A stretch of DNA of 64,000 nucleotides from Crambe crambe (GCA_963924555.1 OZ004586.1:1550001-1614000), one strand, 5' to 3'. Positions 1 through 11,748 are shown, counted from the first letter of the stretch. Made by a program: numbers and translations. The notes: generated by a model not told the origin, from the sequence alone.

Positions 1-762
1 ACATCCACATTCCATATTACCATCTGGTCAGACTGATACTGTAGCTATAAACTATAATTCTCAGATATTGCTCAACGCTTCTAGATATACACTCAAAAAA
101 AATGATGCCAGCATTATTTATCTGGGCCTACTAGCTACCTTCAAGTGATATGTAGTCATTACTCAGCAAACATCCTCAGGGAACTATAGTAGTAACAGGT
201 GATCAACATGATCACGTCTCCTCTTGTGTTGTGCACTCTAACCCACTGCGAAAAGCAATTTTTTTCATGGTTATGTTTAACACAAAGCTGCTACATCCAC
301 CTTTAACTGCATCACACTAGCTGCATCTGAATTGGTACAATTGCAATTGTTGCTAGCAATCATAGATTTAATACCCATGCAATATAGAACATGGAAGAAT
401 GTGTGTTAATAATCAAAATCTCAGATTCCAGTATTCCATTCCAGTATTCCATTCCATTCCATTCCACCAATCCACTGAATCTAGACACCCTTCAGAGACT
501 GTAGCTAAAGTTACATGATAACTATTGTTAAACCATTCGGTACAATTTGGTAGTAATTTAACCTTTGAACTCCATTTCATGATGTCATCCAAAGAATGTG
601 TGTGATTAATGTAGTATGACATAATGCATTAGTTAGCTATACAGGATAAACCATTCACTTAGCAGTTTACTTTGAGTGTAAAAGCTTTATTTTTAGTACT
701 ACAAGGTGAAGAAACATAAGTGAAGAGTTTAGACCTGCAAGAACACGGCTACCAAGGAGAGT
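1..762. other. Non-coding start of window
   Basis: No coding exon recognised. It contains a short CCATT-type simple repeat near 430-470. A block near 555-610 containing CATTTCATGATGTCATCC recurs near 1515 and 3690, so the upstream region of the first coiled-coil gene belongs to the duplicated promoter-like family described at 1490 and 3660. Confidence 0.5.
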
Positions 763-1349
763 ATGGAATATCCTGTTTTACATGACCTTGCAGCAGATTC
801 TGACAAGAATCCGATTCCTGGAAACAGTATTAAGCAGCAGCTATCTTCTGGTAAGATCTCAGAAGCTTCTATAGCTATGACAGCTTTTTTATGCATAATC
901 ATATAACTAATCTAGGTGTTATCACTGACCAGAGGCATCAAAAGTTGGAAAATATTGTTAGAAAACAAGTTGAACGGAGATTTGCTAGCAATCTTGAGTC
1001 AGTGCATCGGGAGCTACTGGAGTTATTTCAAAAGTATATCACTGAACTTCCAATAAGTCAATTGGAGAATTTGAAAAAAAATCTTGAACCTACACTGCAA
1101 TCTAAAGAGGACCAAAAAAGAGTGAGTGAAGAGGTGGAAGCTCTTAGGCAACAGATAGCGCGACAAGAGGAGCAAATAAAGCAACTTAGGAGCGAAATGC
1201 AGCTCACAGAAGAGGATACACAAGAAGAGACTCCACAACAATCCGAAGAAGAAGATCAAACAAAGCTGGTAGAAAGTCTACGCCAAAAGATTGACCAGCA
1301 AGAGAAAGAGATAGAGAGGCTGAATAAGAAGAAATGTATCATATTATAA
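763..1349 (+). CDS. Coiled-coil protein with C-terminal CaaX-like motif
   Basis: Two-exon model, 763-850 and 916-1349, phase-1 intron, 173 residues. Exon 1 codes a short acidic leader. Exon 2 is a long Glu/Gln/Lys-rich heptad region (about residues 65-165) that should form a coiled coil. The protein ends in KKK followed by CIIL, a CaaX-type prenylation motif after basic residues; terminal Leu usually favours geranylgeranylation. Just upstream, 739-765 matches the start of the CARD gene at 2218, but the ancestral ATG reads ACG here, so initiation is placed at the next in-frame Met. It is probably a CARD-lacking paralogue of the 2218-3474 gene. Function unknown; membrane scaffold is an inference. 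Confidence 0.6.
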
Positions 1350-1489
1350 TGTTATGGGAACTGTATAAAGTTGGTGCAGCTAAGTAGTGTGCTACAATTA
1401 TAGTAATTAAGGAAATAGTATGTTAGTTGCCAATTTAAATGAAGTCTTACATACTTTTCAGTTGTAAACATTCTACATGTGTGAATCAG

Positions 1490-1730
1490 CTAGTTATATT
1501 TCGTGTCTTAATCTTTGAACTACATTTCATGTCATCCAAAGAATGCGTGGGTTATTCAGTACACGTGTATCATAATACAAGCCTCATAGTAACATAATAC
1601 CTGTATGTCACTAATGAATATCACAGACATGTACACAACTAGCCCTGCAGTCCTGTAACTTAATTATGCATGTTCCTTTGTATGTATTACATCATTACAA
1701 TAAGATCGCCATGGTTTCATACTACAAATG
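1490..1730. repeat. Duplicated upstream block, copy 1
   Basis: Shares long stretches with 3660-3935, including a CATAGTAACATAATACCTGT string, a CATGTTCCTTTG-like string and a downstream CCATGG. Copies lie upstream of coiled-coil remnants, which suggests the whole promoter-plus-gene block was duplicated. Confidence 0.6.
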
Positions 1731-1739
1731 GAGCACTCA

Positions 1740-2059
1740 CTTCCTGTTGAAGCTGTCCAGTGGCATCACACAACACTCAAAATCCTATTCCGATACAACC
1801 ACAAGACACTGCACAACAATTATGCATAAAAAGTCTCCAGCACCAGCTTGCCAAACAAGAGTCAATAGCTCAGCTTCAGCTTTTCCCCACACAACTCCTA
1901 GAAGCTTCACTGAGCAATCAAGAGAATTCGCCTCAACCGGTTGAGCAGCTGGAAGCTAAAGTAGCTTCAGGGACTGTAGCCACAGTTATGTATAACTATT
2001 CAATAGTGATTTGTGTGTTCAAAGTAGCATTTTATCAGCAAAGGATGTGTAAGCGTTAA
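1740..2059 (+). pseudogene. Degenerate Gln-rich coiled-coil copy
   Basis: A Gln-rich stretch (frame of 1760-1990) resembles the 3' half of the coiled-coil exon at 3038-3474: both contain a dinucleotide-level match around CAAGATGCTGCACAA / CAAGACACTGCACAA and LQHQLA. No CaaX end, no clear splice acceptor and divergent reading frames. Read as a decayed tandem copy. Confidence 0.5.
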
Positions 2060-2217
2060 ATCAGTTGGGAATACACATTTATTGGGTCATTAATCTCCAT
2101 GACTATGCACACAAGCACCACATACGTAATTCAATATGTGATTGTTTTGATTGGGGATATACCCACGATGTGGTCATGTGACTATACACTTAGTTATCTC
2201 TCTCTCGTAATTTGGAC

Positions 2218-2583
2218 ATGGCTACCAAAGAGAATATAGGGTATACTACGCTAACTGAACTCACACCGCAAATCACTTCAGAACTAGCTGCAGGTCCTCA
2301 GGCTATTTCAGAAAAATTGCTAGCTAATGGATTCATCTCTACAGCACAACACACACTGATGCGATCTGATACTAAAGATGACCACAGCAAGGCCGGTGAA
2401 TTGCTGAAACAAGTCACTAGTAAAGTCCAATTATTTCCTGAAAAATTTCATGAGTTTGTGGGGATCCTTGATGAGGAACTCTGGCTCAAAGATATCGCCG
2501 AGTTAATACGTGAAAGATTTGATAAGCATCAAAAAGCTCAACTAAAAGACAAGGTACAGAGAGAGCTAATCTGGTCAACATAA
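2218..2583 (+). CDS. CARD-like DEATH-fold protein, 5' exon
   Basis: Starts at ATG 2218 (MATKEN). The open frame to 2583 codes about 120 residues. Residues about 12-100 look like a CARD: helix with LTPQITSEL, then QAISEKLLANGFIS, a short loop, KAGELLKQV and a helix with FPEKFHEFVGIL before a final LKDIAEL helix. CARDs are homotypic six-helix interaction modules of apoptosome and innate-immune complexes. The frame may end at its own stop, or splice out near the end (possible donor at 2510, phase 1, giving ...ELIR) to the coiled-coil exon at 3038. The N-terminus resembles the leader of the gene at 763. CARD assignment is by eye. Confidence 0.6.
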   Translation: MATKENIGYTTLTELTPQITSELAAGPQAISEKLLANGFISTAQHTLMRSDTKDDHSKAGELLKQVTSKVQLFPEKFHEFVGILDEELWLKDIAELIRERFDKHQKAQLKDKVQRELIWST

Positions 2584-3037
2584 CATAGACTGATATAATT
2601 ATTATCCTGAATAGCATTCTGGGTACAGAATGTCTTTATTAATAAACTCTTCATATGATGGAGAAGAGTCTTCTGATACAGAGCATAACAAAAGAGGTAA
2701 AAATAGATCATGAAGCATCTAATATATAGAGTCTGGAAGAGATATAATAATAGATTCCATTAAGCATCCAACTCTGGTGATAGCTCACTCGCTTCTTTTT
2801 ACTAATCATTCTAAGGTTCAAGGCTATCTGAAAGTGACATGAGGGAGATATCAGGTATGATGAACCACATAACCTTTTAAATAATTCCAGCTACCTTCCA
2901 TTGATTATAGCTGATGAAGGATATCAAAGGAGGAGACACAATACATTTTCTGGCCATTCCTCCAGGGAAGGTATAGTCAGCCTTGTTGCATGGTGATACA
3001 ATTTAGCTATAGCTATAATATTCTCAATAAATTTTAG

Positions 3038-3474
3038 GAAATAAAGAAGATCTACAAAAGTTTCAAAAATTGCAGAAATGTTATACACTAGATCATCATG
3101 TTCAGTGGTCTCTCTTTCAGCAGCGGATGAAGTTTCATCAAGAATTAGATGAGGCTTTTCAGCTCCATTATGCCAAGAAACAAGAAGAAGCTCTCCTGCA
3201 TCAACTTGCTGTGATACGAGAGTCACTAGGACTTCAATCACAATCGCCACCACAGAACGATCAGCTTGCTAAGGTGTGGGAGTCAATAAATCAGCTTCAA
3301 CAAAGACTTCCACTACGATCACAAGATGCTGCACAAAACTGTCAAGAGAACCTTCAGAACCCTCAGCAGCAGATAGAAGCTCTTCAGCACCAGCTTGCAG
3401 AACAACAGCAGTTGATAAAGAAGCTTCAGCAGCAGCAACCAAAAAAGCATCGGAAAAGATGCAAACTAATGTGA
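3038..3474 (+). CDS. Gln-rich coiled-coil exon with CaaX-like end
   Basis: Open exon after a clear acceptor (attttag at 3031-3037), phase-1 entry, about 145 residues. It carries heptad-like Gln/Leu repeats (QQQIEALQHQLAEQQ and similar) and ends KKHRKR then CKLM. A Cys four residues from the stop after a polybasic tract fits a CaaX box, although Lys at a1 is unusual. Phase-1 entry matches exon 2 of the gene at 763, so this is probably the 3' exon of the CARD gene at 2218, giving CARD + coiled coil + lipid tail. The joining exon(s) between 2510 and 3038 were not resolved. Confidence 0.55.
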
Positions 3475-3594
3475 ATAATGACAGACAAAAATACCACTTC
3501 CATATGCCTTTTTTTTGTTTTGTTATTATATTTATAATATAAAGAAGCAACTGAAGTCCTAGCTAGGTGTAATTTAAGCCATGTGGGCGGGGTA

Positions 3595-3636
3595 GGGCTA
3601 GGGCTATGGTTAGGGCTAGGGCTAGGGCTAGCTAAA
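3595..3636. repeat. Interstitial telomere-like repeat
   Basis: About six copies of a GGGCTA hexamer with one GGTTAG variant. It resembles the metazoan TTAGGG telomere repeat with T to C changes. Short and internal. Confidence 0.6.
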
Positions 3637-3659
3637 GTGATAGAACATGCTCGGGCTAC

Positions 3660-3935
3660 ACAACAGTATAACTGTTCTTAACTTTGACGTTCATTTCATG
3701 ACGTCATCCAAAAAATGTGTAGGCTCTGCAGCACATAGTTACCATACAAGCCCCATAGTAACATAATACCTGTAACTAATGAATATATTATCATCACCAT
3801 TGATGACACATAACTAGTCCTAGCTGTAATGCATGCTCCTTTGGGGGAATGTTACTATCACTATATATATATCACATACGCTATTACATCACTACATTAC
3901 CTATAATTAGATCACCATGGCTTCATATAATGGAC
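3660..3935. repeat. Duplicated upstream block, copy 2
   Basis: Second copy of the block at 1490-1730, ending in a similar CCATGG. No functional exon follows; the small open frame at 3917-4153 lacks recognisable domains and splice context. Confidence 0.55.
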
Positions 3936-4262
3936 ACTCATTTCCTGTCTTATATCCCTATCTGCAGCACCACAATGCATATGTCCATGCACCTAATTGT
4001 GTGTGTGCAAATATGACTGCATGCATATGGATGGCTTTAATTTGCTACCATTTGGACTGGTCTGAGGTTATTTCCCACTCTTACCTCGGCTCCATTAACA
4101 GGAAGTGTGACACTACTGGGGTCTCACATTTCAAAAACCTAGCTGGAGTGTAAGTCAGTATTTAATAGCTAACTACAGGATAAAGTCTGTTAGCTGGAGT
4201 GTAAGTCAAAGGTCCAGAAACTACTGCTGTATGAGAGTGTCACTTTCTGAAAAGATACTGGT

Positions 4263-5654
4263 ATGGCTGGAGTCGATGAATTAGGTAAAAAAATAATTTA
4301 CCAACTTTTAGCTAGCACTCAATTTAGTACCGTCTTGTTGATAATTATTCCAGATATACAATCACCTATTGAAACAGCATTAGGTAAGACATGAATTTAC
4401 TTAACTAGCTAGCTACTTGCAGAGATGCTCAAATGATGCAGTCAACCACTTAAATCAGCAGTTCATATTAGGTTAAGCATTAATTTCATCAACCTTGCCA
4501 GGAGGTTGATAAGTGATTCATTGACCTCAGCATTTATCAACCTCTCCAGGAATATCACTTTTTTGACTTCAAATGTAGCAATCCTATTGGTCCAAATTTA
4601 CAACCATGGTTCAATAATCATAATAATCATATAATACCTCAGATGAAGATGATCTGAGTGATATCATGGATGAGTTAGGAATAATCACTTCGAAATGGCG
4701 GAACGTGGGGATGGTGTTGGGTCTGAGACAGGATATTTTAGAATCCATAAAGCATCTCCATCAAAACGACAATCAAATGCTGATGACTGCCATGGCTACC
4801 GAGTGGCTCAAGAGGAACTACAACGTGGAGAGATTTGGCAAGCCCTCATGGAAGAAGCTGGTGGAGGCAGTGGAGGCAAAATCTGGAGGCCACAATACTG
4901 CACTGGCTCAGGACATAGCAAGAAGACACTCAGGTATATTCAAACATAGAAAATGAAAACAGCTTTTACCTCCTACCCCAAGATATATTTGGTTGTTCAT
5001 AACAAGTAGTAGCTATACTAACTATACATAGTAGAAGTCAAGTCTGAAACTCTTTTTTTTTTTATACAGTTGCCTTCATCCCTAGTGAACAACCAGACGG
5101 CGAATACAAAGGCACTTTGTCAACGAGTTCTCTAAAAGGTAAGTGAATTATGTAGTGGCATGCCAACTAATGATAAAAGATTACTTCTGTGAAGTGAGTA
5201 ATCCATGTGTATTCCAGCTGCTTCATGAATATTTCTTTTTTTCATAGAGATTTCACGCATAAGGCAGCAGCCTTCAGTTCACTTAACAACAGCAGTCGAG
5301 CAGCTTATTATGAACCACAAAAGCTATCACGAATTAATCACTGGATCTGAGGCAGAAACGATACTGAAGGCATACAACCACACTTGTTATCTCACCAGAT
5401 TCTCAGAGCAGCAAATGAAATATGTGCTCTCGGTGGCTTTCAAGAAGAAAGATGGGAGCTTTGCATACAAACATTTCCAAATCGTTAAGAATCATGGCAC
5501 ATCCACTTTCAAGATCGAAGGTGCTGAGAAAAGCTTCAACAGTGTTGAGAAAATGCTGGAATATTATCAACACAATGCCCTAACTCCTATCATCACACAT
5601 ATCGGCAAACCATGCTTCAAGAAAGAGTCGGAAAAAAAGTGTGTGATATCTTAA
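4263..5654 (+). CDS. DD-SH2 unit 1: Death-SH2 adaptor
   Basis: Exons 4263-4284, 4354-4383, 4643-4933, 5070-5138, 5248-5654 (272 aa). Leader MAGVDELG; the Death domain fills the third exon (SKWRNVG..LGL, WLKRNYNVERFGKPSW, then ALAQDIA). The SH2 lies in the last exon: SYHELITG, then CYLTRFS carrying the phosphate-binding Arg, KHFQI with a His at the predicted betaD4 site, and a conserved IGKPC end. It is the most divergent intact member: it has an extra 30-nt exon, lacks the Trp/Cys linker exon found in later units, and has YLTRFS instead of YLLRYS. Predicted cytosolic adaptor binding phosphotyrosine and Death partners. Confidence 0.8.
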
Positions 5655-5929
5655 CACAATAATAGCCAAGCTTTACATTTCATTATAACTTGTTATTTTT
5701 GTTGCTCTTGTTTGTTATATTATTGTTGTTTTTATTGCTATTGCTATTATACTAAGGATCATCGGTTAAATTTACTAACTATGACAAATTATTCCTGAGC
5801 ACATAACTATACTAGACAGAGTGACAGCCAATTGATACATTCATATGATCCACCAAATAGTCGTATAATTGTATGCCATCATTATCAATCTTTCTTTCTA
5901 CATCTTGCAGGGGATTAATTAATTTAATA

Positions 5930-6024
<95 letters not shown>

Positions 6025-7265
6025 ATCTAACTGTGGTCTATACTTTTAGCATTTCCTTATAATCACCATTACATCATTGCAAAATGGGGGTAATCCATTT
6101 CTATTCTCACCTGTTGACCACAAAATTAATGTTGACATAATCAAAGCCTCACAATCACATACACAGCGTGCTCTAGACACGTACACACATGCCGCCTGCA
6201 CCAACAAAACCGTGTCATCACAACATTTGATAGCTTGATATCTTTACTACCATACAGATGCAAGTGCATTCTAATTGAAATAAAATGGATCATTAAGAGG
6301 CTCCATCAATACCATTTCCTGTAGATTCTTTGCTATATATGCATGTTATGATATATTATCATGGCTATATATGTAGATACTTGGCATGTAATAAAATTAC
6401 ACAGTCTTGCACAGACAGTTGGAGAATCTCTTATCAAGTAATGAAAATTATACAGTCAATTGATGCACAGGCAGTTGGAGAATTTCCTTGGACTTCTCTA
6501 TAATGTACAAGATTTAACTTTTTGCATTAAAACTCTAGCTAGCTATGTATAGTGAAAAAGATTCAGCTGAGAGCTATCAATATGCGCACCATGCTAGGTG
6601 ATTGTCCACTGGCTGAGGTTTGATACGATATTATAATTCAAATTCAATTCGTATTTCAGTTACCATCCCTATGTGCCCCCCCCCCCCCCCCCCAGTCTAA
6701 AATATCTTCCTACACCTATGTAGTCTGCTCTTGTAATCCTAGCTTGATTTCCACTCATGAATATCATTACCACAGCTCATATAAGTGATGACTAGGCATG
6801 ACATAATGATTATCTATTTAAGTGAAATTTCTCTAGATTTACATTTTATCTATTTAAGTGAAATCTCTTCCTTGTGATTCCTTTAGCTAGCTATATAATA
6901 TAGCAGTATAATTATGATGATTCAAAAAAATAAAAAACCATTGGTGCATGTGAATGACGTGATGCTTACACACAACTGTTATAGCAACATAACATGCATA
7001 CCAGGCATGCAACAATCACTTAAATTGCTCTCCATATATAGACACTTATAGTCATGGCATCTATTAATACACAGTCATATTTATGTGGCATGCCCCCACA
7101 CAGCACATACTTGAAGTGTTATGATACGTAGAGCTTCTGAGTTAGCTGATGTGTTGAATGTGTGTAGTGTGCCACCACAGAGTTAGCTGTAGCACATAGC
7201 TAGCTAGCTAAATCTGTGTTAGCTGATGTGTTGAATGTGTGTAGTAAACTAGAACTATTTATTTC
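5655..7265. other. Spacer between units 1 and 2
   Basis: No exon recognised. It holds a (TG)n tract at 5932-6023 and an 18-C run at 6676-6693. Two near-identical strings around 6405-6490 (CAGTTGGAGAAT) are a local duplication, and GTTAGCTGATGTGTTGAATGTGTGTAG occurs twice (7141, 7218). Confidence 0.6.
5932..6023. repeat. (TG)n microsatellite
   Basis: About 46 uninterrupted TG dinucleotides. Confidence 0.95.
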
Positions 7266-8830
7266 ATGGCCAGTTCCTATTATCCAGGTAAGGACTACTT
7301 CTATATGAGCTTCATGATCATCATCAAATCACATGGCTACATAGTCCTTATATATCTCCATGCAATATGACAGAAAAGAGAGTCGAAGTGTCCAGAGTGA
7401 AGATCGCTTTGAGTAAGTGGAAATTGAATATGAGATTAGGTATCAGTAACTATACGTATGTTCCTTGACTTATTTATGTGTCACTAGATGAAGATGATCT
7501 TTATGAGATAGTGCAGAAATTAGCAAGCATCGCTATCAGGTGGCGCAGGATAGGTATGGCTTTAGGGCTACGGCAAGAGACACTGGACAAAATAGAGCAC
7601 AGGTACCACGATCTGGATGACCAGTTGATCAACATGGTGTCAGAGTGGCTGAAAAGGAACTACACGGTGGAGAAATTCGGCGAGCCAACCTGGAGAAAGC
7701 TGGTGGAAGCAGTGGGGGCAACCACTGGAGGGGCAAATGCAGCACTGGCTCAAGCAATAGCAAAGAAACACTGTGGTATGATGATGATGATGTTGACAAT
7801 CAGTGCATAATTCCCCCAACAATATCTATTTTGTCTGTTTGGTCAAATTCCTAAACTATATGATCAGGTGGCATTTAAGACGATTTCCTGGTCCATTTTT
7901 ACTAGTCACATTAACAGCTATATTAGGACCATCATCAAGTTAATCTATGAATCACTTCAAGCACTGGACAATATTTTGTGTCATATAATTGATATACAAA
8001 TGTAGTGATTTACACAAGAGTTGAATCAGTACGGATGAATACGGCTATGCCGATGCGAGGCACTCCTGTCATCCAACAAGAGAATTGGTAAAAGAAAAAA
8101 CAATTAACTGTCTAGCTGTAAACTTGATGATTTATATACGTAGTCATTCAAGATGGAACTGGAATTGCTGTTGCTTCAGAAGAAGGCATGGAAGACACTC
8201 AAACACAGCGACATACTCTACAAATGTAGCATTTGAAGATGATTCTTTCACTGCTGAAAGGTAAAAGTTTACTGCATTTAATCGGGTTACAATATCCCCC
8301 AATCTGACTTATTTTTCATGGCTATTTTAGTTATTGGTCACCAAAGGTCTTTTGGTACCTTAAAAACAGATTTGCACACTTTTTAATAACATGCTTGCAG
8401 GACATATAGCACCGCATCTTCTTCCTCTCGAGACTTAGTTCAAGCCCTTCCCACCTGGAAGTTTGACCACATAAAGGATCACCCCATCTACCATGGCGCT
8501 CTGACTGGAGAGGAAGCAGAGTTGAAGTTGCAAGACCACAATGGTGGTAATTGCTATCTAATACGATACAGTGAACAGAGAAAGACACACGTCCTCACTG
8601 TTTTGAGAAGAAATGAAGCAAATCCTGACAAGCCATTCAAAGCTCACTTCACACTGAATATAACTAAGAAGAATGGCTGTAACTGCTATGAAGTCGAAGG
8701 AGCAGAAAAGAGTTTCGCAAACATCAATTCATTGTTAGCTTTCTATGAAAAAAACCCATTGACTGCCACCATAACATGCATAGGAGAGCCATATGTCAGA
8801 ACTAGCAAGCAGAAAAATGTGACGAAGTAG
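7266..8830 (+). CDS. DD-SH2 unit 2: Death-SH2 adaptor
   Basis: Exons 7266-7287, 7374-7412, 7488-7775, 8030-8087, 8144-8260, 8401-8830 (317 aa). Leader MASSYYPG; a small basic exon 2 (weaker evidence); Death exon with RWRRIG..LGL and FGEPTW; linker exon with a WNWNCCCF cluster; SH2 with IYHGALTG, CYLIRYS, AHFTL (His at betaD4) and a CIGEPYV end. It shares the extra second exon, the QKLA-IAI start of the Death domain and the GEPYV end with unit 19, its closest paralogue in the window. The linker acceptor at 8143 was chosen because the next AG would create a TGA. Confidence 0.78.
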
Positions 8831-9353
8831 CTAGCATTGTTATATATAGTGACCAAAATAATACAGACTATTTAATATAAGCAAAAAAGTGAGGTATAGC
8901 TAGCATTTGTAGCAACTTCCAGTTCAGATAGATAAGAGCATCCAAGAAACTTTCCTAACTGTAATAAGGAACTGAACTTTATTTCCTTTGATTGCCTGAT
9001 ACTTGTTCACTCTAACAAGAAGCAATGCCACCAGAGGATGTGGCACGTACTGGAGTAGAGAAAATAATCAGGTATTAGACACCTACTAACAGCTTCAAGA
9101 AAACTACTAACACAGTATAGTACCAACCTCACAATGAAAGTGCACAGGTCAAACCTCAAGTTAAACTCAATCCCCAGAACACTTTCCATATTTGGGGCTC
9201 TTAGAGTATAGTAAATGAAGCATGTGATACGTAGCACAGGATTGATTTCCTGATGAGCTCAAGAATGAAGACATTGTGTAGGTCAAGAGTCAGAAACAAA
9301 TAGCTAGCTAGCTACAGTATATATATATATAGTTACATATTGATGATCAAGTT
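8831..9353. other. Spacer between unit 2 and a TIR element
   Basis: No exon recognised. It contains a short (TA)n tract near 9318. The open frame at 9007-9237 on the - strand shows no domain. Confidence 0.5.
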
Positions 9354-9620
9354 CAGGGGCGGATCTAGCCCTTGAAATTGATAGTCTTCCGCCTGTGGTA
9401 AATCACTTCGCGCAGGAAAATTTATCTGACCACGCTCACCTTTGCTCAGCCACGCCCATTTCAATTTCGAAGTTGGTGCTGATGAAGAGAATGGTGCTGA
9501 TCATGGCCCAGTTGTAGCCTGTAGCTAGCTGCTAGCAGTAAACTGTACTGACTGAAACCTAACCAAATGCTAAGTGCTCACCTTTCTTTCTCAGACATGC
9601 TTCCGAGTCTCTTCGAGTGT

Positions 9621-9664
<44 letters not shown>

Positions 9665-10136
9665 CCGATAAACTTGTAATTAATAATTTTCGGAATTAGA
9701 TTATACACAGACAAACAAACAAGTCCAAGTCATGGCACTCCGTCTAGAGAGGGGGGGAGAGTTGGGAGGCGATGTAGCCATAAACAGGCGTTGCCACGCC
9801 ACAGGGCGATGGCTAGTCGACCAAAGAGGTGCTTGGAAGAGTTGGAGGAATCTGTAGTACCCACTCTGTCTGCGATGGCCTTGCCAATGGAGCGAACAGT
9901 TTGAATTGTGTCGTCAGCAAGGCCCCCTAATGTTTCTGCTACCAGAGGAATGAAGTGCAAGCCTGCCGAGCGGCAAGCTGATAAAGAGGATGCTAGCTTG
10001 CGGTTCACTCCCACCTGAAGGGCATGGCCTGGGGTGAAGGAGTGTAAAATCAGTCTGCGCACGCGCTAATGATCTTTACCTAATATCAAAAAATAATAGA
10101 CCGTCTTCCGGAACACGGTGCCTAAATCCACCCCTG
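9354..10136. mobile_element. TIR element with 5-bp target duplication
   Basis: The left end CAGGGGCGGATCTAG and the right end (inverted) CAGGGGTGGATTTAG are imperfect terminal inverted repeats. The further inner strings with CTTCCG also match in inverted orientation. AAGTT lies directly outside both ends (9349-9353 and 10137-10141), fitting a 5-bp target duplication. Non-autonomous: the only coding content is a retroelement scrap. Superfamily not assigned. Confidence 0.6.
9623..10062 (-). pseudogene. 5'-truncated retrotransposon fragment with poly-A
   Basis: A - strand frame of about 110 aa (10062-9730) contains PLVAETLGGL, HLFGRLAIALWRGNACLWLHR and a DGVP end. This resembles the C-terminal tail common in invertebrate reverse-transcriptase polyproteins. 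It is followed by 38 T on the + strand (9623-9660), i.e. a poly-A tail on the - strand, as expected of a truncated LINE-like insertion. It lies inside the TIR element at 9354-10136. Family is uncertain. Confidence 0.5.
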
Positions 10137-10159
10137 AAGTTGAAGCATGATCAACCATC

Positions 10160-10257
10160 ATGGCCAGCAAATCAGAACTCAGAGTAGGTTAGTGAAACTA
10201 GCTAGCTATATATACCAACTACTGTGTGGAAGCTAATGTAGGCCTTGGTGCTGTTTC

Positions 10258-10291
<34 letters not shown>

Positions 10292-11748
10292 TACAGATGA
10301 AGATGATCTCTTTGAAATACTCCAGGAGTTGGCATCAGTTGCCATAAAGTGGCGTAAGATAGGCGTGGCCCTGGGGCTCAATTGTAACACACTGGACAAG
10401 ATAGAGCACATGTACCACGACCCCGATGACCAGCTCAGCAATATGGTGGTGCAATGGCTGAAGAAGAACTACAATGTGGAGAGATTTGGGGACCCCACTT
10501 GGGGAAAACTGGCAAAAGCTGTGAGAGCTAGAGCGGGCGGAGGGAATTCGGCACTGGCTCAGAGAATAGAAGACAATCATTGCAGTAATTAGATAGCTAG
10601 AAGTGGTTATTGTTATAATCACATGATGATAATGATCATTCCTCACACACACCTGACAATATCTAGAACTGCCTACTAGAAAATATGAAAAACTCTCCAT
10701 CAATAATTCTGATATGCAAGAAAATGAGTAAGGAAAGAACATTTGCAAATAATTTGTGGCTATGGTTGATTGTCATATATCACGCAGTAGATCGAATTGC
10801 TGGATCTGTTGTTGCTGCTGTTGCTGTTTCAGTTGTTGCAGAAAACACTCCAGGCAAACGGAGCAGTCTTATAATGCCACATCAGAGAGTAATTTCACTG
10901 CTCCAAGAAGGCAAGTCTCTTTCAGTATGTGCAATGTGTTGTCCAGCTTCCTACACCCCTTGATTGTATTTTGACCTCAGGGAAATGTGTGGAATGTATA
11001 CTACAACAATACACTACTAGATGGCCCATCCAAAAATGTACCTATCTAGATAATCATAGTATTAGCTACTACACAGGCAGTATGCATTCTGTATGCATGT
11101 ATAATTCAAATGAGGCACTGTAATTTATATAGCACAGTCAGTGCACTAGGTTACAGCTGTGAAGGTTCTTTTTTCTATGCTAGTAGCTAACTAGCTAGCA
11201 TAATTTTTTGTTAGTAGCTAATCGGGTTTTGAAACCATGTGGTGGGAAAAAATTATAGTCACCGGTCACCGTCCATAACCTGCAGCTATATTATATCATC
11301 ATGCAGATACAAGGGTCGTAGTGTGCCTCTGGATATATCCCAACACTTACTCCAAGCAATCCCCTCCTGGAAACTCAAGGACATCAAAGACCATCCCAGT
11401 TACCATGGAGCCATAACTGGCAGAGAAGCAGAATACAAACTGAAGCAAAGAGGAGGCAGCTGCTATTTGTTGAGATACAGCGACTGGAGAAGAGTCTTCG
11501 TGCTATCAGTGCTGATACGACAGGAAGGAAAAAGAAGGCCTTTCCACTCTAACTTTGTACTGAACATAACCAAAGGAGAAAATGGAAACATTTATGAGAT
11601 TGAAGGAACCGAGGAGACATTCGAAGACATTCATAAAATGTTGGGATACTATGAAATGAACCCGTTGACCCCAAAAGTTGCACACATTGGACAACCATGC
11701 GTCAATGAGTGGTGGTTGCAAATGAACAAGCGAGGAACTACAATATGA
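10160..11748 (+). CDS. DD-SH2 unit 3: Death-SH2 adaptor
   Basis: Exons 10160-10187, 10297-10584, 10667-10727, 10788-10910, 11307-11748 (313 aa). Death exon: KWRKIG..LGL, DPTWGKL. The linker exon has the richest Cys cluster of the array (CWICCCCCCFSCC). SH2: SYHGAITG, CYLLRYS, SNFVL (Asn at betaD4), IGQPC. The linker exon appears to end in a GC donor (AAG|GCAAGT), whereas paralogues have GT at the same codon. A (TA)n tract (10260-10289) abuts the Death-exon acceptor. Relics of a unit-3-like SH2 3' end recur upstream of units 5, 6 and 7, so this gene resembles the ancestor at the duplication boundary. Confidence 0.78.

Noticed and set aside
3917..4153. 78-codon frame near the duplicated block
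   Set aside because: No domain, Cys/His-rich by chance, shares only promoter-block similarity; not supported as a gene.
9007..9237. 76-codon - strand frame
   Set aside because: No domain or splice context; chance frame in AT-rich spacer.
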